Below, in pieces: positions 26,257 to 32,068 of a stretch of DNA of 32,068 nucleotides. This stretch comes from Gammaproteobacteria bacterium. Its GTDB lineage: Bacteria > Pseudomonadota > Gammaproteobacteria > Pseudomonadales > Pseudomonadaceae. The translations under genes and the position numbers were made by a program. The stretch lies in NCBI GenBank assembly GCA_012800475.1, contig JAAZJF010000213.1:1-32068 (forward strand), written 5' to 3'. The notes under the pieces were generated by a model. That model was not told where the DNA came from, did no database searches, and worked only from the letters and a program-made list of their open reading frames with translations. Every line of letters starts with the position of its first letter. Positions within the stretch are counted from its first letter, which is position 1.

Positions 26257-28623
26257 TTGGTTGAATACGTAGTTTCCCTCGATAAGCTCGGTAACCATGA
26301 CGTTGAGCGTGTAGGGGGCAAAAACGCTTCCCTAGGCGAGATGATCAGCAACCTTGCAGGCGCCGGTGTTTCAGTACCGGGTGGTTTTGCGACCACAGCA
26401 CAAGCCTACCGTGACTTTATTGAGACCAATAATCTAGATGCACGCATCCACGACTTACTGGATGTACTGGACACCGATGACGTCAATGCACTGGCTCAAG
26501 CCGGCGCGCAAATTCGTCAATGGATCCTCGAAGGCCACTTCCCTGCCCAACTGGATGCCGATATACGTGCAGAATTTGCCAGAATGGCCAATGGTAACGA
26601 CAATATGGCCGTTGCCGTGCGCTCATCAGCCACGGCTGAAGATTTGCCTGACGCATCCTTTGCAGGACAACAAGAAACCTTCTTAAACATCCGCGGTGTG
26701 GACAATGTGATCTACGCAGCTAAAGAAGTCTTCGCGTCACTGTTTAACGACCGCGCTATTTCGTACCGTGTGCACCAAGGTTTTGATCACCGCAACGTCG
26801 CCTTGTCTGTGGGCGTACAGCGCATGGTGCGCTCAGAAACTGCAGCCGCAGGTGTGATGTTCAGTTTGGACACCGAATCAGGTTTTCGCGATGTAGTGTT
26901 TATTACCGGTGCCTATGGTTTAGGTGAAACAGTCGTACAAGGCGCAGTGAACCCCGATGAGTTCTATGTGCACAAACACACTTTAGCTGCAGGACGCCCT
27001 GCGATTTTACGCCGCAACTTAGGTAGTAAAGCGCTGAAGATGATCTACGGTAGCGATGCCAGTGCCGGCAAATCAATCAATACAGTGGATGTTGATCCTG
27101 CAGACCGGATGCGTTTTTGCTTAACCGATGCCGAAGTCAGCAACCTCGCACAACAAGCGGTGATCATTGAGCAGCACTACGGCTGTCCAATGGACATTGA
27201 GTGGGCCAAAGACGGTGATGACGGCAAGCTGTATATCGTCCAAGCCCGCCCTGAAACAGTTAAAAGCCGCAGCAACCTCAACGTAATGGAACGCTACCTG
27301 CTTAAAGAGCAAGGCACAGTGCTCGTTGAAGGTCGCGCCATTGGTCAGCGTATCGGTGCAGGCCGTGTGCGAGTGATTAATGATGTGTCGCAAATGGATA
27401 AAGTCCAGCCAGGCGATGTATTAGTCTCCGACATGACCGACCCCGACTGGGAGCCGGTGATGAAACGCGCCAGCGCCATTGTCACTAACCGTGGTGGACG
27501 CACCTGTCACGCTGCGATTATTGCGCGTGAATTGGGTATTCCAGCTGTTGTAGGCTGCGGCAATGCCACGGCATTGCTTAAAGATGGCCAAGGCGTGACT
27601 GTATCTTGTGCAGAAGGTGATACTGGCTTTGTTTTTGAAGGCGAGCTCAATTTTGATATTCGCACCAACTCTGTTGAAGCGATGCCTAATCTGCCGTTCA
27701 AAATTATGATGAACGTGGGCAACCCAGATCGTGCCTTTGATTTCGCTCAATTACCTAACGCTGGTATAGGTTTGGCGCGTCTTGAGTTTATTATCAACCG
27801 TATGATTGGCGTGCACCCTAAAGCGCTGCTCAATTTTGATAGCCTACCCAGCGATCTACAAGATAGCATCGAAAAGCGTACTGCTGGTTATGCCAGCCCA
27901 GTTGATTTTTATGTCGACAAACTGGTGGAAGGTGTCAGCACCTTGGCAGCAGCATTCTGGCCGAAAAAAGTCATTGTGCGTTTATCTGACTTTAAATCCA
28001 ACGAATACGCCAACCTGATCGGCGGCAAGCTCTACGAGCCAACCGAAGAAAACCCGATGTTGGGTTTCCGTGGTGCATCACGCTATATCAGCGAATCATT
28101 CCGTGACTGTTTTGAACTGGAATGCCGCGCGATGAAGCGCGTGCGCGATGTGATGGGCTTAACCAACGTTGAGTTGATGGTGCCGTTTGTGCGTACAGTC
28201 AATGAAGCAGCGCAAGTTGTGAGCTTGCTTGAGGATTATGGTCTTAAGCGCGGTGAAAATGGCTTACGCCTGATCATGATGTGTGAATTACCTTCCAACG
28301 CCTTACTGGCTGACGAATTCCTTGAGCACTTTGATGGTTTCTCCATCGGTTCCAACGATATGACGCAGCTGACCTTAGGTCTGGACCGTGATTCAGGTGT
28401 GATTGCTCATTTGTTTGACGAGCGTGACCCTGCAGTTAAAAAACTGCTATCAATGGCCATTCAAGCCTGTAATAAAGCGGGTAAGTACATTGGTATTTGT
28501 GGTCAAGGCCCGTCGGATCATCCTGATCTAGCGCGCTGGCTAATGGAGCAAGGCATCGAAAGCGTGTCGCTCAATCCAGACTCCGTACTGGATACGTGGT
28601 TCTTCCTCGCGGAAAACAACTAA
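26257..28623 (+). CDS. ppsA: Phosphoenolpyruvate synthase
   Basis: A 788-residue enzyme that makes phosphoenolpyruvate from pyruvate and ATP (giving AMP and phosphate) for gluconeogenesis. Three domains: an N-terminal ATP-grasp domain (about 1-345, with [11 protein letters not shown] and [17 protein letters not shown]), a swivelling phosphohistidine domain with [14 protein letters not shown] (His418; the threonine two residues before is the PpsR target), and a C-terminal TIM barrel (about 470-788) ending in [15 protein letters not shown] and [11 protein letters not shown]. The start is TTG at 26257, supported by a GGAGAG site and by homology; the 801-residue frame that begins upstream at 26218 adds 13 non-family residues. 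Divergent partner ppsR controls its activity. A strong terminator follows. Confidence 0.97.
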   Translation: MVEYVVSLDKLGNHDVERVGGKNASLGEMISNLAGAGVSVPGGFATTAQAYRDFIETNNLDARIHDLLDVLDTDDVNALAQAGAQIRQWILEGHFPAQLDADIRAEFARMANGNDNMAVAVRSSATAEDLPDASFAGQQETFLNIRGVDNVIYAAKEVFASLFNDRAISYRVHQGFDHRNVALSVGVQRMVRSETAAAGVMFSLDTESGFRDVVFITGAYGLGETVVQGAVNPDEFYVHKHTLAAGRPAILRRNLGSKALKMIYGSDASAGKSINTVDVDPADRMRFCLTDAEVSNLAQQAVIIEQHYGCPMDIEWAKDGDDGKLYIVQARPETVKSRSNLNVMERYLLKEQGTVLVEGRAIGQRIGAGRVRVINDVSQMDKVQPGDVLVSDMTDPDWEPVMKRASAIVTNRGGRTCHAAIIARELGIPAVVGCGNATALLKDGQGVTVSCAEGDTGFVFEGELNFDIRTNSVEAMPNLPFKIMMNVGNPDRAFDFAQLPNAGIGLARLEFIINRMIGVHPKALLNFDSLPSDLQDSIEKRTAGYASPVDFYVDKLVEGVSTLAAAFWPKKVIVRLSDFKSNEYANLIGGKLYEPTEENPMLGFRGASRYISESFRDCFELECRAMKRVRDVMGLTNVELMVPFVRTVNEAAQVVSLLEDYGLKRGENGLRLIMMCELPSNALLADEFLEHFDGFSIGSNDMTQLTLGLDRDSGVIAHLFDERDPAVKKLLSMAIQACNKAGKYIGICGQGPSDHPDLARWLMEQGIESVSLNPDSVLDTWFFLAENN

Positions 28624-28630
28624 GCCCCAC

Positions 28631-28664
28631 CCCTTGTGTGCGCTGCTGCAAGCGCACACAAGGG
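28631..28664 (+). terminator. Terminator of ppsA
   Basis: A perfect 14-bp stem CCCTTGTGTGCGCT / AGCGCACACAAGGG with a 6-base loop, starting 8 bases after the ppsA stop and followed by T-rich TTATATCTT. The longest hairpin in the window. Confidence 0.8.
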
Positions 28665-28771
28665 TTATATCTTCAGCTGTATACTGCATAAGCACCTACT
28701 TTAATATCCCGCCTGCCTCTCCTCACACGCTTAGACAGTGTTGCTCACTGAGCTCGCTTAAAAATACAGTT

Positions 28772-28791
28772 ATAAGAAACTCGTTTTATAT
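28772..28791. promoter_or_regulatory. Imperfect inverted repeat upstream of the rhodanese-transporter operon
   Basis: ATAAGAAAC-TC-GTTTTATAT, 7 of 9 arm positions pair. It lies 78 bases before the start of the rhodanese gene, within AT-rich sequence that could also supply promoter boxes. A sulfur regulator such as CysB is a natural candidate for such an operon, but CysB sites are loosely defined and I cannot assign it. The rest of 28665-28868 shows no gene. Confidence 0.35.
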
Positions 28792-28868
28792 AACCATATA
28801 GTTAATCATTCCTTCTGCAGCTGCAGGCATTGTGCGATCATTGCGCCACAGTTATAGGAGTCACCGCT

Positions 28869-29813
28869 ATGAAAATTTTTTACGCCAGCGTGGCGTTATG
28901 TGTATCCCTGATATGCACCAGCCTACAGGCTGCAATCTATCCACCTTTACTGGAAGCACCTGCACTGGCTGAAGCGATCAGCGCACGCCCGCAGTTACAG
29001 ATCATTGATATCCGCGCTCCCGAAGACTATGCCAAAGGGCATATTGCCCACGCAGTTTCGGCGCCCTATGGGCAGTGGCGTGGTCCAGCTAACAATCCTG
29101 GACAACTGGAAAATGATGCCTACTTTCAACAACTGGTACGCAAACTGGGGCTGACTCAAGAGCAACCTATTGTTGTGTATTCCAGTGGTGTCGATGAAAC
29201 TGATTTTGGTGCTGCAGCACGCGTGTACTGGACGCTCAAGTATTTAGGTTTTAGCGACTTAAGTATCCTCAACGGAGGCTTACAGCAATGGGAGCAACCT
29301 ACCACAACGCAGGTTTCAACGGTGCAGAGCAGCCAAGTTAGCGTACAAGGCAACCCCAAACTGGTGATTTTTAAAGACGAGCTCTTGGATAAAATCACTC
29401 AGCACGATACCCGCTATCAACTCTTGGATGCGCGCCCACCGATTTTTTACCAAGGCCAAGTCAAAGCACCCACAGCCAGCACCAGCGGCACCATTGCCAC
29501 GGCACAAAGCCTGCCATTTGGGCAGTGGTTCAATAACAATGACACGCGCATACGACCTGTTGCCCAGATCAAGCGCTTAGTTCAAGAGCAAGAGCTCGAT
29601 CAAGCCCAAGAGACTGTTTCTTTTTGTAATACAGGGCACTGGGCCGCCACCAACTGGTTTGTTTTGTCAGAGCTTGCTGAGCTTAAAGATGTGCGCCTCT
29701 ACCCCGCCTCACTGGCCGAATGGACGCAAGAAAAATCAAGCTTGCCGATGGACAATACGCCCAGTCGCTTAGAACAAATCAAGTCCAAGTTTTCTCAACT
29801 GGTGAACAAATAA
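28869..29813 (+). CDS. Exported tandem-rhodanese sulfurtransferase
   Basis: A 314-residue protein with a signal peptide (MKIFYASVALCVSLICTSLQA, cut near residue 21-22), so it acts in the periplasm. Two rhodanese domains follow. The N-terminal one (about 28-150) contains DIRAPEDYAKGHIAHAV and LKYLGFSDLSILNGGLQQW but has YSSG with Ser105 where an active-site Cys would be, so it is probably non-catalytic. The C-terminal one keeps the cysteine, Cys253 in SFCNTGHWAATNW. Rhodaneses move sulfane sulfur from thiosulfate or persulfides to an acceptor. The ATG at 28869 is backed by AGGAG and the signal peptide; the longer frame from 28830 is not. It is first in a three-gene unit with a YeeE/YedE transporter starting 1 base after its stop. 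Confidence 0.9.
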   Translation: MKIFYASVALCVSLICTSLQAAIYPPLLEAPALAEAISARPQLQIIDIRAPEDYAKGHIAHAVSAPYGQWRGPANNPGQLENDAYFQQLVRKLGLTQEQPIVVYSSGVDETDFGAAARVYWTLKYLGFSDLSILNGGLQQWEQPTTTQVSTVQSSQVSVQGNPKLVIFKDELLDKITQHDTRYQLLDARPPIFYQGQVKAPTASTSGTIATAQSLPFGQWFNNNDTRIRPVAQIKRLVQEQELDQAQETVSFCNTGHWAATNWFVLSELAELKDVRLYPASLAEWTQEKSSLPMDNTPSRLEQIKSKFSQLVNK

Positions 29814-29814
29814 C

Positions 29815-30906
29815 ATGAACAATCGTTTAGCGCTCGCTGCGGTCTTCGCAGTGTTTACCGCATTTTTATTTTGGTTTGTCTCGGTACGCCAAAGCTTATT
29901 ATTTATTGTCGGTATCGGGCTGGGTACTGTCTTAGCCGGTGCACGCTTTGGTTTCACCACCGGCTGGCGCAACCTGATTGAAAAGCGCGATGCCAGCGGT
30001 GTCTTTGCACAGATACTGCTCTTGGCTATTGCTGCTGCGCTCTCCATGCCGTTACTGGCCAGCTTCCCAACGGAGCTGAGCGCTGCATTAGGCCCACCGA
30101 GTATCAGCTTGCTGGTGGGTGCTTTAGTCTTTGGTGGCGCTATGCAAATTGCTGACGGCTGTGGCTCAGGCACACTCTATAAAGCGGGCTTAGGCATTCC
30201 GTTAAATATGGCGATTTTGCCTGTTTTTGCTTTAGGTAGTTTTTTAGGCTCAGCCCACCTAGGCTGGTGGCTGGACTTAGGTCACTTAGAGCCGGTGGGC
30301 TTAGTTGAAGAAGTGGGCCTAGGTGGCGCACTGGGTCTAACCTACTTGGGCTTGCTACTGACTGGTTTAGCCGCATGGTGGTGGTCAAGAAACAGTGCTG
30401 TAGCGCACACCCTATTTAATAAAAAACTGATCATCGGCGCCGTACTGATCGCCGTACTGGCTGTGTTGATCTTAGTGATTGCCGGTAAACCTTGGGGTGT
30501 GGTGTATGGCTTTGGTTTATGGGCGGCGAAAATTGCACAAGCAGGCAATCTGTTTGACCCCACCACCAACGCCTTTTGGAGTCAGTCCGTCAACGCTACA
30601 GCGCTCGAGCAATCGGTATTTTTAGACCTGACCTCCATTACCAATATCGGTATTTTAGCCGGTGCCTTATGGATTTTCTCACGCAAGAAAAGTGGCGAAT
30701 CCAATAAGCTCAATACCCAGCAATGGATTGTTGGCATTATCGCGGGCTTTTTACTGGGCTACAGTTCACGCTTAGCCTTTGGCTGTAACGTTGGCGCGAT
30801 GGTCAGTGGGATTTCAACAGGCAGTATTCACGGCTGGATTTGGGTGGTCATGGCCTTTTTAGGCTCATTGATTGGTGTACGTGTGCGCCGTTACTTTGGA
30901 TATTAA
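29815..30906 (+). CDS. YeeE/YedE-family (TsuA-like) sulfur-compound transporter
   Basis: A 363-residue inner-membrane protein with about nine to ten hydrophobic segments and two similar halves, as in the Sulf_transp (PF04143) family. The conserved cysteine motifs are DGCGSGTLYKAGLG (Cys116) and FGCNVGAMVSGISTGS (Cys324); in the characterised thiosulfate transporter TsuA (YeeE) such cysteines line the path and relay thiosulfate. Two-domain YeeE/YedE proteins are the closest match. It starts 1 base after the stop of an exported rhodanese and ends 1 base before a 52-residue membrane protein. No TusA-like partner (YeeD/TsuB) is present in the window. The likely role is uptake of thiosulfate or a related sulfane-sulfur species; the substrate is inferred. 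Confidence 0.9.
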   Translation: MNNRLALAAVFAVFTAFLFWFVSVRQSLLFIVGIGLGTVLAGARFGFTTGWRNLIEKRDASGVFAQILLLAIAAALSMPLLASFPTELSAALGPPSISLLVGALVFGGAMQIADGCGSGTLYKAGLGIPLNMAILPVFALGSFLGSAHLGWWLDLGHLEPVGLVEEVGLGGALGLTYLGLLLTGLAAWWWSRNSAVAHTLFNKKLIIGAVLIAVLAVLILVIAGKPWGVVYGFGLWAAKIAQAGNLFDPTTNAFWSQSVNATALEQSVFLDLTSITNIGILAGALWIFSRKKSGESNKLNTQQWIVGIIAGFLLGYSSRLAFGCNVGAMVSGISTGSIHGWIWVVMAFLGSLIGVRVRRYFGY

Positions 30907-30907
30907 G

Positions 30908-31066
30908 ATGAATAAATTACGTATTGTAGTGTTTTGGACACTCTTGGTTGGTTTCTTTGTGTGGGACTGGCACAGCGCGCAACCCGTTAACTTGCGCCTT
31001 GAAGCACCCATTATTGCGATCGGTTCAGGCCAAGCGCCGGCCGGCGGCCATTGCGCAACCTTTTAA
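30908..31066 (+). CDS. 52-residue single-pass membrane protein in the sulfur-transport unit
   Basis: A short protein with basic N-terminus (MNKLR), one transmembrane segment (residues about 6-20, IVVFWTLLVGFFVWD), and a ~32-residue tail that by the positive-inside rule faces the periplasm. The tail ends in GSGQAPAGGHCATF with a single cysteine, Cys49. The ATG starts 1 base after the stop of the YeeE/YedE gene, a coupling distance that argues it is real, and a terminator follows 14 bases after its stop. I do not recognise a named family. It might act as a small accessory subunit or a thiol relay for the transporter and the periplasmic rhodanese; this is inference only. Confidence 0.65.
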   Translation: MNKLRIVVFWTLLVGFFVWDWHSAQPVNLRLEAPIIAIGSGQAPAGGHCATF

Positions 31067-31080
31067 CACTGAAAGCCTAC

Positions 31081-31110
31081 AGCCGAACTCACAGCAATTT
31101 GAGTTCGGCT
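31081..31110. terminator. Bidirectional terminator between the sulfur unit and the methyltransferase
   Basis: Perfect 11-bp stem AGCCGAACTCA / TGAGTTCGGCT with an 8-base loop. It lies between the convergent ends of the 52-residue protein gene (31066) and the methyltransferase gene (31144). No long T-run on either side. Confidence 0.65.
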
Positions 31111-31143
31111 TACTCATCAGTCAAGCACATCAGTTGCGCAACA

Positions 31144-31920
31144 TTACACCGCTAAGCGCACACCCACCGAGACTTGCTTACTGTCCACCGCGGGCAGCAA
31201 AGTACCATCCTGATAATCAGACATAAACACTTCAGCAGCCTGAGTCACGCGCGTTTGAATCACTAAGCGCACGCGTCGACCCAGCACTTTTGCTTCCACC
31301 AGCTCCACCTGCTCGCCATCAATCCATGCTTGGCCGCTGAGCATTTGAAAGGTTTGATCCAAAACAACGCGGTACACTTGCCCTTCATCGCCAAGCCACT
31401 CCCACGTGCCTTGCAAAGGTGCGGGTACCACCCATTTGTATAAATACACACCGCCCATCGCGCGCTTTGCATCCGGCTGCCAGCGGCCCATATTAAAAGC
31501 ATGCGCAATAATACGCGTACCCGGTTGCAGCTCACTTAAAATACGTGCCTTTAACTTCACATTTAATGAAGGCAGCAAATACAAAGTCACCACAGTGGCA
31601 TCACTGAAGTCGACTGTCAGCAAATCTTCTTGCATAAAGGTGACACGGTCTTCCACGCTGATGGCTTGAGCCAGTGCATTCGCTTCAGCAATACGACGCG
31701 GATCCATATCAACTCCGATCGCCCGTGCACCACGCTCCATGGCGGCAGCCACGACAATACGGCCATCACCACAACCTAGGTCATAAAGAATATCATCCTT
31801 GGTTACGGCAGCCATTTTCAGCATCGCCTCAACCACCAGCTCATCGGTTGGTACAAAGATCACATCCAATTGTGCATCCACTTTGGTCAACCCTTCTTCA
31901 AAAACAAGTTCACTAAACAA
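31144..31920 (-). CDS. Class I SAM-dependent methyltransferase, start uncertain
   Basis: About 245-258 residues. The SAM-binding motif I is YDLGCGDGRIVVAAA (residues about 46-60 from 31920), followed by the acidic loop IGVDMDPRRIAEA, then the DRVTFMQEDLL motif and VVTLYLLPSLN. The N-terminal DVIFVPTDELVVEAML segment is typical of small methyltransferases whose substrates are unknown. The C-terminal ~110 residues form a beta-rich extension. The frame has no ATG before VEAML: candidates are TTG at 31920 (reported here), TTG at 31890 and GTG at 31881. The GTG has an AAGAAGG stretch about 10 bases upstream and leaves the conserved part intact, so the true protein may be 13 residues shorter. Confidence 0.85.
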   Translation of the reverse strand: MFSELVFEEGLTKVDAQLDVIFVPTDELVVEAMLKMAAVTKDDILYDLGCGDGRIVVAAAMERGARAIGVDMDPRRIAEANALAQAISVEDRVTFMQEDLLTVDFSDATVVTLYLLPSLNVKLKARILSELQPGTRIIAHAFNMGRWQPDAKRAMGGVYLYKWVVPAPLQGTWEWLGDEGQVYRVVLDQTFQMLSGQAWIDGEQVELVEAKVLGRRVRLVIQTRVTQAAEVFMSDYQDGTLLPAVDSKQVSVGVRLAV

Positions 31921-31936
31921 TACAATACCCAGCCGG

Positions 31937-32041
31937 TTAACAAAAATTTAACGTGTGTTGCTCTGCAAGCTCAAATGCACGCGCATCGATTTCATCAGCG
32001 ATACGCTGCACTTCAGCTTCGATCTGCGCTGCATTGTATAC
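31937..32041 (-). other. Protein-like reading-frame tail upstream of the methyltransferase
   Basis: Open for 34 codons between an in-frame TAG (32042-32044) and a TAA at 31937. The composition is strongly protein-like and predicted helical (EAEVQRIADEIDARAFELAE), ending NFC. No ATG lies in frame. It stops 17 bases before the TTG of the methyltransferase, a normal operon distance. It may be the 3' end of a decayed or frameshifted gene running in from the window edge, or a short gene with a rare start. I recognise no family. Confidence 0.3.
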
Positions 32042-32068
32042 CTATGCAGCGATAAACCCCTAAAACGA

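Noticed and set aside
1-32068. Insertion sequences, prophage, CRISPR arrays or defence islands
   Set aside because: No transposase, integrase, phage structural or Cas-like protein and no spaced repeat array was seen; nearly all genes are core functions in conserved order.

Overview
The window looks like chromosomal core DNA of a gammaproteobacterium in the Pseudomonas family. The main reason is gene order: ygfZ / sdhE-ygfX / nadB / algU-mucA-mucB-mucC-mucD / lepA-lepB-(DUF4845)-rnc-era-recO-pdxJ follows the Pseudomonas aeruginosa arrangement, and motY / pyrC-rnt and ppsR / ppsA are also Pseudomonas neighbourhoods. Base composition appears close to 50 percent G+C (judged by eye, not counted), lower than typical Pseudomonas. 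A reduced, lower-GC relative such as the Thiopseudomonas/Denitrificimonas group is therefore plausible, but that is inference. I saw no mobile elements, CRISPR arrays, rRNA or tRNA genes.

Layout. 1-3290: a 5'-truncated beta-CASP metallo-beta-lactamase RNase and a LOG-family nucleotide hydrolase (plus strand), convergent with pyrF. 3427-5197: a small membrane protein (DUF2897-like) and fumC behind a Fur-box-like palindrome. 5246-11162 (minus): lepA-lepB, then a decayed remnant of the gene usually found there (DUF4845), then rnc-era-recO-pdxJ. 11357-15515 (minus): the complete envelope-stress operon algU-mucABCD, with a sigma-E-type promoter in front and a strong terminator behind. 15814-19996: nadB, ygfX-sdhE, ygfZ, and a translationally coupled pair, YdhR-like monooxygenase plus YajD-like HNH protein. 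20062-25191: ycgN, a small exported protein, an alanine/glycine:cation symporter, motY, and the pyrC-rnt pair. 25287-28623: ppsR and ppsA diverge around a perfect 17-bp palindrome. 28869-31066: a three-gene unit of exported rhodanese, YeeE/YedE-type transporter and a 52-residue single-pass membrane protein, probably for uptake of an inorganic sulfur compound. 31144-32068: a SAM-dependent methyltransferase and the unexplained tail of something upstream of it.

Functional themes. AlgU is the extracytoplasmic sigma factor; MucA and MucB hold it inactive, MucC is a membrane protein of the RseC family and MucD is the periplasmic protease. LepB, LepA, RNase III, Era and RecO form the usual secretion/translation/RNA-processing/repair cluster, ending in vitamin B6 synthesis (PdxJ). 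SdhE and NadB both concern flavoproteins. PpsR switches PpsA by reversible phosphorylation. Most of the window is conserved housekeeping DNA. The items most worth checking are the DUF4845 remnant and the hairpin in front of rnc, the Fur-like site ahead of fumC, the ppsR/ppsA palindrome, and the rhodanese-transporter-microprotein unit.
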